A DNA stretch of 52,423 nucleotides from Ettlia oleoabundans (GCA_019693395.1 JAAMXP010002472.1:2381-54803); one strand, 5' to 3'. Positions 1 through 12,500 are shown, numbered from the stretch's first letter. Numbers and translations: made by a program. The notes: generated by a model from the letters alone, not told the origin.

Positions 1-15
1 CCCCCCCCCCCCCCC
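1..15. repeat. poly-C tract at the window edge, in an intron
   Basis: Fifteen consecutive C residues are followed by a CA-rich stretch and then the acceptor TTGCGTGCAG at 54-63. This is the tail of an intron of the helicase gene. The run may be length-variable or poorly sequenced. Confidence 0.7.
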
Positions 16-63
16 TTCACACACACATACCCACACACACATCACCCCCACCTTTGCGTGCAG

Positions 64-228
64 ACGAAGCCGACGCGCGTGGTGCGTCTGCTGGCTGCTG
101 ACAGCGTTGAGGCTCAGGTGCTGGAGGTGCAGCGGCGCAAGCTGGAGAGCGGGGAGGTGCCTGTGGACACACCCCTGGCTGAGGTGGATGCGGGCATGCT
201 GCTCAGCGTGTATGAGGCAATAAAGTAG
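64..228 (+). CDS. SNF2-family helicase-like protein, C-terminal exon (5' part outside window)
   Basis: The exon follows an acceptor ending at 63 and encodes 54 residues to a TAG stop. The opening TKPTRVVRLLAADSVEAQVL resembles the stretch after the last helicase motif of SNF2/Rad5/SHPRH-like ATPases, where a QTKPT..V.R.(x)..(T/S)VE pattern follows the motif VI arginine finger. These proteins remodel chromatin or act in DNA repair, some as RING E3 ligases. Only the C-terminal tail is visible, so the subfamily is open. A TGTAA motif 235 nt downstream fits as its polyadenylation signal. What is seen is the spliced frame and the short motif; the family call is inference from that motif. Confidence 0.5.
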   Translation, partial: TKPTRVVRLLAADSVEAQVLEVQRRKLESGEVPVDTPLAEVDAGMLLSVYEAIK

Positions 229-599
229 ATGTTAGAAAGCAGGTAGAACAACCGATCTGTGAGCAGACCCTGCAAAATGAGCTGTTATTGTGAGCAAACC
301 CTCGTGGCATGCTGTTCTGTTAGGTCGTTGCACAAGGAGCGGATTCTGCATGGGGTCACGCAAACAGGCCCCATTTTCCACAGAGTAGTGGATGCAACGG
401 ATGGAGCCATGGCTCCCCTCAACTCATATAGCTTGCTTATGGCACACAATGCTCATGTGGCGATGTAACAACCAGACAGCATAAAATGTCAAGTGTACGT
501 TCAAATATGGGAGTGGGGGAGCGCAGTTCTGCAGCTCAAGTTGGCGCTGGCATGTTCGGTTTCCAGCTAGCCAGCCAACAAGGCACACAGCACAGGGCA
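229..599. other. intergenic region between convergent genes (3' UTRs)
   Basis: The interval lies between the helicase stop and the stop of the minus-strand coiled-coil gene. It has no convincing coding sequence. It holds the TGTAA motif at 464-468 and otherwise nothing I recognise. Confidence 0.6.
464..468 (+). terminator. putative UGUAA polyadenylation signal of the helicase gene
   Basis: TGTAA is the usual green-algal nuclear polyadenylation motif. It sits 235 nt after the TAG stop on the same strand. The position is plausible but cleavage is not shown by sequence alone. Confidence 0.45.
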
Positions 600-3500
600 T
601 CAGCGCCACAGGCGTCCACCCGACTGCCGGGACCTCCGATCACTGGCAGCGGTGCCCGACGCATCCTCTGCGCAGCTGTTGCCGCCATGCGAGTCTGCCA
701 GCGCCTTGGCTTCCTCCTTGCCGCTGGCCACTGCTCTGAGCCCCGCATTTGCGGCCTTGAGCACGTTGCTGAGGGCCTTCTCCGCCTCAACCCACCGTGC
801 CTCTACCTCAACAGCACGCTCTGTCACCGCCCTGTCCACTGCTGCCACTCGCTCAGCCGCTGCAGCCGCACCGCGCTGCACCTCTGCCAGCTCCTTGGCC
901 AGCTGTCGGCTGCGCTGCTTGGCAGCCTTCAAGGCAGCGGCCGCATGCTGCATGTGCAGTGGTGGAAATGAGGATTGGGGGCGGGAGGGTCACAAGCAAA
1001 CGTGTGCAGCAAAGTGAATTAGCCAAAGCTGCATGCTGCAAGAAATAGGCAATGCGTGCCAATGAGTAAGCTGTGCACAATGCGCCAGCGGGGCCCCACC
1101 TGCTGCGCCTGCACAGACTGTGACAGCTCCTGCAGCAGCCGGTCCAGCTCACGCTCTGCTGCCAGCCTGCCCTGGCGCTCAGCAGCGCCTGCTGCCTCTG
1201 CACCCCTCAGCTGCTCCCTCAGTGCCTCCCTGTCAGTCAGCGCAGCATGGAGCTGCTCCCGGGTAGCAGCCAACTCGGCGTCAACTGCACCGTCGGCAGT
1301 GGCGGCAGCCGCTGCTGACCCCTGTTGCGGCTGCGTCGCCCCGCCACCAGCAGCGCTGGTGTCAGCTGGCGGGGTGACACCACGCCGACCTCTCTTGCCG
1401 GTTGTTCGCGGTGCCGTCCCGCCTACCGGCTCAGAAGCTGCTCGCCCGGTGGCTGCTGCCAGGGACGGCTGGCTAGCTGCCCCTGCCTGCACGTCTGGTG
1501 AGGAGGAGCGGGATGGTGGTTGAGACGCGTCGCCAACTGCTGCAGCAGGGGCTTCAGGCACCACAGCTTGCAGCCGCGGTGACGACCGGGCGTCGTCTGC
1601 TGGCCTACTGCTCGGCACAGTTGATAGCGGGGCCGCCTCCCCTGCAGGCAGCTGGCTGTGGTGCCTGGAGGACACTCTGAGGAGTTGCAGGCTCTGGGCC
1701 AGCTCATTCAGCTTGCGGCGCTGCGTGTTGGGGGTGGGCAACCCCGCCTTGGCAGCCGCAGCGGCGGCGCTGCTTCCACCCACAAGCGGCACCTGTAGCA
1801 GCGGCGGTGCCGGCTTGCCAGCATGCGCCCCAGCATTCGATCCTGTCTTAGCTTCCCCAGTCCGTCTGACGGGCTTGCTTGACTGGGCCGCTCTCTGCTG
1901 CCGTCCACGCTGCGTCCCCTGCAGGGCGGCAGCCTCCTGATCCTCCTTCTCCTTGCTCATCTCAAGCAGGCGCTCGTAGTATGTTTTGCCGTCCCAACTC
2001 TCTAGCAGTTTGTCCCGCAGCGAGCGCCCGTCACCCCTACAGTTATTTGCCAAAACAACACAGCATGGGTGCACATGGCCGCAACTTCGCCATAGCAAGA
2101 TGCACCAGCCAGCCTGACATGCAGCCAGGCTAGTAGCAAAAACACCACTGTTACAACCCCACAGCAAGAAACCGCAGGCACCAGGGCCATGAGCACATCG
2201 AGCTCTCAAACAAACGCATCCAAGCACCCATGCATGTGGGGACTATGAGGAGGTGCAGCCAGGCCTCAGTTCCAGCCGCCAACCTTGTCACACGCAGTGC
2301 GTACCTGGGGCCCTTCTCAGGCGAGTCCTCCACCAGGCCCTCCAGCTGGCCGCAGATCTCGGCATTCAGCGCCGCCACCTCAGCAGCCACACACTCACGC
2401 CCCTGCTCCTGCACCTGCTCCATCTCAGACCCCTGCGCCTGCACCTCAGCCCCAGCCTGCACCATAGACATGAGGGTAGGACTCAAGGCCTCTGGTGGGA
2501 AGCAAGGCTGCTGTTGCAATACGTGCAAGCCTGGCAACCTGAAACTGGGTTGCTGTGTTATGCAGACGGATAGCGTGCTAGCACACAGGCTCATTGCGCT
2601 TGACCTCCGCCCAAGCACCCCACCTGCAGGCTGCCCCCAAGCGACTTGCAGCGGCTGGCAGCAGCTTTCCGTGCGTGTTGAGGCTGCTGAAGCTGGCCCC
2701 CCTCCTCCTCATGTTCCTCCTCCAGTGCTGCCTCGGCAACCTCCGGCTCCAGCCTCATCGACTGGCCCACGGCCATGCTCTTGCGCCGCTGCGCCCGCGT
2801 CATGCGAGGGCTGGCAGCAGCTGCTGGTGCGGCGCGGTTGTACTCCTGAAGCCAGCCAAAGGCATGCAAGGGGGAAGTGCATTCGGCAGGTTTAGTGCAA
2901 TTTGTGTGCAGGCATGCAGCAACAATGTAGATGCAGGACTACAACAAATCGCAAATGCAACGCTGGCAGCTCTTGTTATTGAACGCAAATGTGATGGTTT
3001 GTCAGGTGGCCGTGCAGGAAGAACATCATGCAGCGGTGCCAACGCCTGGAAATCAGTATGAAACAGTATGGCACAATCCAGTGCTCGCACCCGCAACGTG
3101 TTCTCCAGCTCCTGCTCGTCACCCTGCCAGTAGCTGCCATACCGCTTTTGCGCGCTGCCTGCTGCATTTGAATGCATCAAGTTGCGCCGCTTCTGCAGTG
3201 CCGACAGGGCCGCCAGCTCACCAGAGTCCTCGCTGCTGTGTAAGCATGAAGGCGGCAAAGACAGAGGAGCTTATAGCAAGCGCAAACAACTCACAGGCCA
3301 TGGCAACGCAGGTTGAGATGACAACTGCGTTGCCCAGCTCGCAGCTGCTACCTTGCCTACCAAGCACAATGCGGGTCCATATCCCACCTTAGGCGCTGCC
3401 CCACAGCTGCAGCTTGCTGGGTGGCCCTCCGTGCACGCTCCTGCAGCTCTTGCGACTCGCTGGTGTGTGGTGCTGGCGGTGGCGCTGCGGCTGTGGGGTG

Positions 3501-4442
3501 CTCCTTAGGAGGAACAATCAACGAGCGTGGCACGGAGCCTTGAAGCGCTTTAAGCGACTGCAGCTTGCTGGCTGCTTTTGCCAGGCTGTCATCAGGTGAG
3601 TAGATTGGGTTCTCAGCCATGCCCTCCAGCCCGCCACTAAACGAGGTGCCCAGCTGTTGCAGCGCCAGCGCCACCTGCTGACTTCGATTGCTGGCCAGGC
3701 CACCACCGCCAATGTTACTGCTGGGGATGAGCAGGGATGGCTTCTTCTTCCGCATGAGAGCCCCGATGTCTGCAATGGAACGCAGGTCGTACTTGTGGGG
3801 CACACCATTTGAAACCAGGCAAATCGCCGACCTCCACGGGGTTGTGGAAATAAAGTGATGGTATGCTCAGTTGAAGGGGGTTCATGCTGGTTACATCCTG
3901 AAATGCGCACAAAGCTTAGGGCACAATCATTGCTGCTCGGAAATCAAGCTGCAGAAGCACCCACCAACGGTGGCATCGGCGTTGGTGGCCGCGTGGCTGT
4001 CGCTGCCGCCCTCGCGGCCCTTGCTGCCCCAGCCGAGCATCGCCTTGAAGGACGCACGTCCGGGCGTTTTGCTGCCCATCCCTTTTCGCTGAGATGACCG
4101 GTGGGCGCCCAGCTGTGTCCGGCTGCAGTCTGGTGATTTTTAAACCGCTGCGCAGAGGAAACGCTTCACCACGCGGCTGCGTACCTGCTGATGGGAATCG
4201 ACAAGCAACTTGCTGAGAAAAAACCAAGAGCTTGCCACCTCAGTTGTGCTTAGCTGGCCAACCCGAGATGAGCCGGGAGCATTAAAGGACATGGCGCCGG
4301 CGGGGGCATTGTTCCGCAGATTTTCCTGGTGTGAGGGAGCGGTTAGCAGCAAATCAGGCGAGATGACGTAGCGCAGTGCCGCATGTCGTGGAAGATTGTA
4401 AATATAGCGTAGCCCAGCACTGGCCGCCGATGACGAGGTCAT
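600..4442 (-). CDS. hypothetical coiled-coil protein, 887 aa, 8 exons
   Basis: I do not recognise a family. The model (minus strand) is 4442-4185, 4088-3965, 3865-3388, 3235-3091, 2845-2624, 2456-2305, 2036-1100, 947-600; the phases agree and the total is 888 codons ending in TGA. The start is the ATG at 4442 (MTSSSAASAG). The third exon relies on a weak ACTGAG acceptor chosen because it alone keeps the frame. The N-terminal part looks globular and is followed by a basic patch (RKKKP) after GVPHKYDLRSIADIGALM. The middle is Ala/Pro/Ser-rich, and the last ~180 residues are strongly heptad-like coiled coil rich in Ala, Glu and Arg. A cytoskeletal or ciliary scaffold is possible but unproven. 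The gene is head-to-head with the NIPA transporter. Confidence 0.65.
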
Positions 4443-4698
4443 AAACGATAACCCTTTGCCGGAGTCAGCCCAGCCTGGGCAGCAAAGACATTGCGTCATA
4501 ACATCGCGGTGAGGGCATCGAAACTCCAGGAGCCCTGGGCTCGTGCAATCGGGCCGTTTATTGCTGCACAATGTCAGCGGCCAATGGGATACCCAAGAGG
4601 GGTGCATTGCCTTGGGCCTTCCCGCCGCCGCCCACCGCTGCCGCCGGCTACTGCGACACCGCAGGCTTTCCCAGCATTCCCACCAGCGTGCTTGAACC
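4443..4698. promoter_or_regulatory. shared 5' region of a divergent gene pair (256 bp)
   Basis: The two predicted start codons (4442 minus, 4699 plus) face away from each other with 256 bp between them. Both promoters and both 5' UTRs must fit here. I see no clear TATA box. The stretch is GC-rich with (CCG/GCC)n near 4620-4650. Confidence 0.5.
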
Positions 4699-7600
4699 AT
4701 GGCGCTCTGGGCATTGGGAGCGGTTATCAACGTCATAGGTCAGTAGTTGGAAAGCTAATGAATGTGGATGGGTTGAGGATGCCGGCGGTGCTTCAGGCGT
4801 TCCCCTTGCATTGTCGCCATTGGAGCATGCCATGCACTTTAGCCCTGGCCAGCTGCATGCCTTTCATGCAGCCAGCTGTGCCTCTGATGTGCAAGCAGGC
4901 AGCGTGATGATCAACCTTGGAACCAACATCATTAAGCTGGGACACACCAAAACAGCACTTGCTGCTGGGGATGACAAGCCGCCAAAGCTGACAAAGGCGC
5001 CCAGGAAATGGTGCGGCGACGAGTTGAGCACTGCATGGCAGCCACCATCGCAGATTAGATGGTGTAGTTGGGTCCCACTGTTCAAATCCTGTCTGCTGTG
5101 CACCTGCTGCATGGTTGCTTCAGACCACCACCCAGGCTGAGCTGCCATGCAGGTGGCAATTTCCAGGCAGCCGTGTTTGGCTGGGTGGCATGCTGCTCTT
5201 CACGGTCGGCAACCTGCTCAAGTAAGATGTGCTGCTGGCTGATCAAAACGGACAACGCTACAGATGCTTTTCCTGCTCGTGTTTGTGTGCTGCACCATGC
5301 AACACGCCATTGCGACAGGCAGGCGGCAGCAGCAGCAGCACCAAAACAATCTTGTTGTGATTGATGTGTTGGACATGCCAGCCTGCTGGCTTTTCTTTGT
5401 GTCCCAATTGCGGCCATCAACCCACCTGCCCTGCAGCTTTGCCAGCTTTGCTTTTGCGGCGCAATCGCTCCTGAGCGCCCTAGGTGTTGTGCAGTTCATC
5501 AGCAACATTGCCTTTGGGCGCTGGGTTAACAAAGAGAGGGTGCGTGTTTGCTGCACTCAGGATACTGGGCATATCGCGATGGGAAAGCTGATTCCTATGG
5601 ACGTACTCTGAGTTAGCGACAGCGCCACAAGATTGCAGAAAACAAATGCAACAACCAGAAAACCTGATCTGCCCTGCAGGTCACCAAGCGCGTGCTGTTT
5701 GCAACCGCTGTTGTGTCCACGGGCTGTGTGCTGCTGGTGGCCTTTGGCAACCATGAGTCTCCCACGCTCAGCACCCGCGATCTGCTGGACCTCTACTCAA
5801 AGTCAGTCATCCAGTGTACAGCAAACCTTGATTCTTCTGTCGGCTTATCAATCAGCCAGTCAAACCATTATTGACGCTCTCTTGCAAGCTTGTGATGAAC
5901 GGCAATGTCTGCTTTGCTTCCCGACAGCGTGCTGAGCCTGTTGCTGTGCTCCTCCCTGCTTTCCCTTTGCAGGCCCCTCTACATTGCATATCTGTCTTTT
6001 ATTTTCACCCTGTCTCCAGCTATGTACCTAGTGTATCGGCAAGTAGCGCCAGCTGGCCATGCGGGACGCTCGCTGGGGACATGTGCACCCTGCTGTGCTA
6101 TCCCGCATTACTTGCCTGCCTGCCCACCTGCCTGCCTGCTCGCCATTTGCCTTTCCACTCCTTATGCCTGTTCCTTTTTTAATGAGCCGCTGCCTGCTGC
6201 TACCATTCCATTATGCAGTACAGGCAAGCGTGCCGTCCTGGCTGACTACAACGGTGTCGCTGTGAAGCGCTGGGCGCGCTGGCTGCCCATCTGCTACGCC
6301 CTCTTCGCCGGCCTGTTAGGCACTCAATCGGTGTTGTATGGCAAGACCATTTCTATGCTGCTGCGCACCACACTGGCAGGAGACAGCCAGCTGGTGATTG
6401 GGCGCGGGTACAGTCACGGGCCAATGTTGGACGTGCTGCTGCTGGTGCTGGCTGAAATGTCGACGATGGTTTCGGCATGTTTTGAATTTCGTTGGGTGCT
6501 GCAGCTCAGTGTTGGCTGTCCTGCTTCATTGCCCCACGTGCTGCTGCACTGGAGTCGTTCGATCAGCTGTTCCTGCTGTTTCACAACTCCTGCAGGGGAG
6601 CTGGTACACCTGGCTCTCCGTGGTGCTGTTCCTGCTGTTTGCCGGCTTCTGGATGAGCCGCTACTCCAAGGCAATGAAGCTGTTCCCAGTACTGATCATC
6701 ATGCCCATCATCCAGGCAAGCAGCAGAGGAGACCGACCAGCAGTGCTGGTTGTTCTGCTGCTTGCCTGCCACCCTGGACCTCAAGCCCAGAATGTTGCGT
6801 ATCATTGAATTTGTATTGTGGATATTGTGGACTGACAACAACTCGTCATCACCAAGCGTGTGCAGATTGTGTGGGTGCTCTTTAGCATGATCTCTGGATC
6901 CCTCTATTACCAGGCAAGCAGCTGCAGCACTTGCCGCACATGCTTCTGCGGTTACAACTCCTGCAGGTCCCGCCAAAGGCAGCTGCCAGCCCACTAACTG
7001 GCTCGATTACACCTTTGTTCTATCTCTGGACGTCCCAAGCTGCTGGCTGGCTTCCTCCTGCATTCTCCATTGCTGCCTCTTGCTCTGACGGCTGCTGTTC
7101 GTTCGCATCTCCATATGCCTGCCCCTAGCGCACTCACACTGGCTCCGTGACTTCGCATCACATTACTGTCGTGCAGGAGTACAAAACCTTAAATGCCCTG
7201 TCAGGCACCATGGTCGGCATCGGCGTGGTGGTGCTGCTGGCGGGCGTGTGGCTGCTGACGGGAGGCTCTGCAGGGGCTCCGCAGGCAAGACAGGATGCGC
7301 TCGCTGTATATTCCCCTGGCAGCCCTTTCAGAGTCACTGCAGCTGGGCAACTGGTGTCACTTCCACGACCTTCACTGTGAACGTGTAGCAGCACCCCCTC
7401 CCCTTGGCCACCTCGCATGCCACTGCCTCCTACCTCTCTTTGCCTGTCCTCTTGGCTGCCACTTGCTCTGCTGCAGGCACCAGCAGAGCTGAAAGTGGAG
7501 CTGACTGGGTTTGAGCGCGCACGTAGGGAGGAGATGGATGACGAGGCGCTGCGCAGCAAGGCCCCCTTGAGCGATAACCTTGTAGCGGTGGCGAAGGCAG

Positions 7601-9153
7601 CTGAGGCTAAGGGCGGGGCAGCTGGCGGGGTGTCAGTGCTGGAGCCAGAAGAGGCGTTGGTGGCTCGCAAGCTGTCCCACTTGTACGAGCAGCGGCAGGC
7701 AATCAGCGGCTCATTCCTGGGCAGCGCCGTCGTGACCCGTGACGGCAGCACGAGCAGTCGGCGGGTAGCTGTGGGCAGGCGTGCTGGCAAGGGTGGTGCA
7801 GCTGAGGGGGGCAGCGTCAGCGAGGAGTCGCACAGGCAGTTGGTAGAAAATGGTGTGAATGACAGTGCAGCCTGGCCCACTTCCACTGATGACACAGTAG
7901 AGGTCACAAGCGCTGGCGACGGCTATGCTGGCAGCAGCAGCAGCAAGGGTCTTGCGCAGATCAATGTGAGCGGTGCAATAGATGTTGAAGATGAGGAAGG
8001 CACCCAGCTATCTCCTGCCTCACGCAGGACAAGCCTTCACGGCGGCAGCCCCGCGGGCCGGCCCCGTGCTGGCGCTGGTCCCGCCTCGCCGCAGCCCCCC
8101 TCTCTCATGCACGACCTGCGGGCTGACTGGGGGGTGGGGGTGGCAGATGTGGCTGCCTTTATGCGTGCTTCTGTGGGCATGCGATCAGATGATGAAGAAA
8201 CTGCAGCCTTTAGCATCTGGTCAATGCCCATGCCGCCCATAGCATCCTTCACTGCGGCCACTGCACTGCGCCGAAGGTGGGTTGAGCTTGGCCGACATGC
8301 GTCTCTTGCATGGGAGGGCGTGTCTGGCCGAGTGGTCAGCTGGGTTGAGAGTGCCCAGCAGCACAATGCGATTTAGTGTGTGCCTGTTCCTAAGTTTTGT
8401 GTTTATGGAGACCTTTTGATGTTGATCGGCGTTAGTTGCCTCACCAGGCGTGGTTTGCATTCTGTCTTCAAACCTATTGTTCAGCCCCTACACATACTAC
8501 TGTACCGTATCCAACAACCATAGGGGCATAACATCCTTGCCTGCAGCCTGGACCTTACGCGATCCACCCTTAAGGTCCGAACAGCGCTGGAGGCAACGGC
8601 CCCCACCGGCACCAGCGCTGACGACGTGTTTGGGCACGGCGGTGGGCGGTCACGGCCCGGGCATCGCCGCATCAACAGGTCGCGCAGCGCCAACGAGCTG
8701 GACGACATCATTAAAGCCTCTGAGGTTGCCCATTTTGACTCTGCTGAGGTGGAGCGCGGCCTGCCCAGCTTCGGCGCCGGCATCGAGTCACCGTGGCGCG
8801 CCAGCAGCAGCTTCACTGCAGTAGCCAGCGGTTATGGCCAGGCACAAGCGGCACAGGCGGGTTCGCGACCGCAAAACTCGGCAAGCAGCGCCCCTGTGCT
8901 CAACGCAGTGCGGGAGAGCTCGACTCATATGGCAGGCGGCGGTGTGGTGACAGCACAAGGGCTGTCACCGGCTGGCAGCTACCCTTGGCGGCCTTGGAGC
9001 CCAGAGGACTTAGGTGGCAGCACTGTCTCGCTGCCACGCAGCCCTTTTAGCGAAAACGAAGGCAGTGAAGGGCTTGACAGCATGCAACTGCCATTGGCGA
9101 CGCAGCAGGAGGACAGGCAACCAGCCGCGCGCAAGGGCGAGAAGGCGGCTTGA
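4699..9153 (+). CDS. NIPA-like (DUF803) magnesium transporter with long C-terminal tail, 816 aa, 12 exons
   Basis: This is a multi-pass membrane protein of the NIPA/DUF803 family, which carries Mg2+ across cell or endosomal membranes. Exons: 4699-4738, 4899-5010, 5171-5221, 5437-5539, 5680-5801, 5973-6038, 6219-6393, 6596-6715, 6866-6913, 7177-7284, 7477-8375, 8547-9153. Family signatures are INLGTNIIKLGH (residues ~16-27), FASFAFAAQSLLSALG, RWLPICYALFAGLLGTQSVL, SWYTWLSVVLFLLFAGFW and IVWVLFSMISGSLYYQEYK. About nine hydrophobic segments fill residues 1-315. Residues 316-816 form a Ser/Gly/Ala-rich, partly acidic, probably cytosolic tail; plain NIPA proteins have ~330-450 residues in total. 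Four introns have GC donors (6039, 6716, 6914, 7285). The last intron begins inside a TAG codon, so its retention would give a 614-aa form. The first exon (MALWALGAVINV) matches the start of plant NIPA8/9-type proteins, as I recall them. Confidence 0.88.
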
Positions 9154-9536
9154 GCAACCCAGCTCATGCTTGGCAGTGCTGTGTACACATTTCCGACCAC
9201 TTTTACATGGGTGAAGCAAGTCTTTCCCCTCGATTTTCTCATATATTGTCAGTGCTGCTGTGCTGTGCGATGGGACGTTGGATCCCCGCCAGCGCGGACC
9301 CCCGCCGGCGCCGATGTTAGGCTCGGCCCTGTGCCGGTGGCACATGAGCAGCAGGCAGGGTTTCTTGGCAAGGTACAGAGAGCGCCTAGAATTCTTTGCA
9401 ACAAGCAACGCGAGCCGCATCAGGCGTTGGCTAAAATTGTTTCGGATGTCGGACGCTGGTGCCGGTGGAAGGCTCGAGCGCCATGTCGGACTCAAATCCT
9501 TGATGTTCCCTTCCGTTACTGTGTTTTCATCTTCCC
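9154..9536. other. intergenic region, tandem genes NIPA and ATG13
   Basis: This holds the NIPA 3' UTR and the ATG13 promoter and 5' UTR. No TGTAA is visible, so the NIPA polyadenylation site is not placed. I see no further gene. Confidence 0.5.
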
Positions 9537-12500
9537 ATGGCTTCCTCTGGAGGCTCCAGTGGGGCCGCACCCTCGCTGGAGAGGGTAATAGGTGAAGCAT
9601 TTTGCAAAGCAGCCAGTGTCATCCTAGAGAGCAGGATATACAGGCCCCGGCCGCCCAAGGCGCAGCAGGAAGATGGCAAGGGGAGAGCATGGGTGAGCGG
9701 CTGTTTCTTTCATGGTTGTCATTTCGGCCCCGAGGAGGACCCCGTGCCGAGCTCGTCCCACCCTTCGCCACTGCGTACAGTTCAATTTGGAGGTAGAGGA
9801 GGTGGAAGGAGCATCCAAAGCGCTGGAACGGTGGCGCCGAGAGACTGGACTGCCGCTGGTGCTGGAGGTGGGGGCACAGACAAACGGGCAGCATTTGATC
9901 TCTGAAGGGCCTTGTTCTGTGTGTTCCCTACATTGGCAGCCCTCATACCTATCAATGCTACACCGCACACCCCTGAGGCTGCCTGCAGGTCTTCCTGCAG
10001 CCGTGGGGCGCCTCACAGGGCGGACAGGCAAAGGGTGAGCCCCAGCGTGCAGACCTTGCTGCTGTGCTTTTATAAATGGTGGTCAGTTCAGTATCGTACA
10101 AGCCCAATACAATGCTGATGCATCTGTGCGCAGCAATAGCACAGCCACGCCGCTGTTACAAGCCAGCGTGTTGTTGCCCGCTAATATGCAATTTATTCCT
10201 TGCCGTTCTCCCTACTCCCTCTGCCTATTTTGGTGCGCCCATTTCCATGCCGTCCTGACTGCAGTGGAGACTCTGCTTGAGCGGTGGGTGGTGCACTACT
10301 ACCCGATGCTGCCAGAGGGCCCGTCCCACCTGTCCCGCTCCCAGCTGTCCCGTCTCAACCCCTCCTCAGTCTACAAGCGCCTCGTCATCACGCTGCGCTC
10401 GCTCTACACATACGTGCGCCTCTTGCCCGCCTACCGGATGTACCGTGCCTGCAAGGTGAGGTGTCAACATCAGCCGGGTTGGCCTGATTGTATGCGGGCG
10501 TGTATCGGGGGCTTGCTAGTAAGGAACAAGCAGAGCTGGCAGGCAAGCGGCAGGAGGGGAATGCGTTGGCGGCTAGAACATGATCACAAGACTTGCACCT
10601 GTGCTGCTGCTATCACAGCAACGACCTGTCACTTCGGTAAGGTTTATGCCTGCGGAAATTTGTTTTGCTACATCACTCCATTCACACGTTGTGTGCCCTC
10701 CCGTCCGTTCCCTTCCCTGGCGTCCTGCAGCGCCAGCGCGGCAGCAACTTCAGTCTGGGCTACCGGCTGCACAGCACGCTGCCAGGGGCTGCAGCAACAG
10801 CAGCGCCAGGAGCGCGCCGCATGCAGAGCTTCAAGTTTGGGGCAGTGGATACGCCCTACGGTCAGCTGCGCATCAGTGTGGACTACCAGCCAGCCAGCAC
10901 AGTCACAATCCTTGAGCAGACCACCTCGCCACCGCCGCTGCCCCAAATCATAGCTGAGTATGTGGGCAGCCCAGCAGCGGGCCGAGGCAGTCCGCTTGCT
11001 CTGCGCCACGCCATGTCAGCATCCGCTGCCGGCTGGGCTCAGGGCCCCTCGCCGCCCACACCCACTCATTCCCAGCGGCAGCAGCATTGGGCGGTATTGC
11101 CGCAGGCTGTGCAGCCCGGCAGTACTCCCCACAGCATGCCTGGACGGGCGGGCGGCCTGCCCATCAGGCGCAGCTGGAGCACTAGCATGCGGGCCGCCTC
11201 TCCGCACCGCACGCTGTCACAGCCCTCTAGCGAGCTTCCATCCCCGGTGTCAGCTCGAGATATGCCGTACGGCTCCGCGCCTCAGCAGCCGGTTAGTGTT
11301 GCTGATGCCCATTCATTCCAGCTTGAGACTTTTGTCACATCTTTCAGCAGCGGCACTGTATAAGACGCTTTCACTGGCTCTTTGCTCCCCCCTCTGAGGC
11401 TGTGTGCAGATGCCACTGCCGGCCATGCTGCGTGCGCTGTCCATGCCCTCTGGAAAGCACATGGTCGGCTCCCCCAGCACCAGTGGCAAGCCGCCCCTAG
11501 CCAAGCCGCCGCGGTCGTCTACGGCGCCCCTGGCAGCATCCCCTGGTGCCGGCCACAGTGGGACACGCAGGCCCTCGCCTGCGGTTGGGAGCCCTTTAAG
11601 CGCAGGCGGCTTGGGTGTGGCTGTTGAAGCGGAGACCGAAAGCGAGGAGGGTGCAGAAGGCGAGAGCGGCTCACCCTGCAGCAGCGGCACACGGCAAAGC
11701 AGCGCCCCGGTCAGCATTCCAGGCCGTGGTGCGGACGAGTTTAGCGGCAGGGGGCGCGGGCCCGCTGCTGGCAGGCGCTTACGCTCGTCTGGCGATCTCT
11801 GGGCCTTGCAGCAGGCAGCTCGCATGCACAAGCCGCTCTCAGCACCGGCGGTGTCCCACATGCAAGCAGCGCAGGAGGCGGCAGCCGGGGCGCCATCCTC
11901 TGCAGCTGCTGCTCGGGTGCCTGGAGCAGCGGGCAGCACAAGGGATGCAGGCAGGCAGCGTGCCCTTGGGGAGGGCCGCACACTCAATGAACCCTCACCT
12001 TCGCCGCCTGCCCCTGCCCGCCTGCCCCCCATCCCTGGGCTCGAGTCTGAGAGCAGCGGCAGCGCCGCCTCTTCCCTGTACCCCACCAGCTGCAGTCCTC
12101 AGCTGCCCTTTGCCTTCACACCCTCCGCTCAATCGCTTGGCAGCTTTGGCACGCGAGGGCCGCTACAGGTGGGCCAACTGAGGTGGCGTTGTGCTGCTAC
12201 CTCGCTCCCGGCACTGCTCTGCTGTCCTGCAAAGGGTGCATGGAATAGACTGTTGTCTCCCTACCATCACAATTAAATGGTGCCTGCCTGCAACGTAGGA
12301 AGAACGTCCCTATCTCCCTCTTAGCCTGCTGACGCATACTAATTGGTCACTCCTTGCTGGCTATGCATGTTTGCTCCATCTGCAGGATTCAGGCCGCCTG
12401 GAGCGCGTAAGCCCACGGCTTGGGCGCACGCTGTCCAACACCAACGCGGGCAGCACTCTGCCCTCGCCCGCGCTGCAGCCGCCACAGCTGCGTGGTGCAG

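Noticed and set aside
486..1523. Overlapping plus-strand open frames of 100-160 codons opposite the coiled-coil gene
   Set aside because: They are Ala/Cys/Ser-rich mirrors of the minus-strand exons, with no domain, splice logic or start context.
3715..3912. Frame reading DVTSMNPLQLSIPSLYFHNP as the third exon of the coiled-coil gene, using the strong TTTCAG acceptor
   Set aside because: It needs an intron of under 50 nt to reach the next open frame. The weaker ACTGAG acceptor gives an uninterrupted, phase-matched exon.
8374..8376. TAG at 8374 taken as the definite end of the NIPA gene
   Set aside because: The exon at 8547-9153 joins in exact phase through a donor inside this TAG and has no start codon or promoter of its own. 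The short form is kept only as an isoform.
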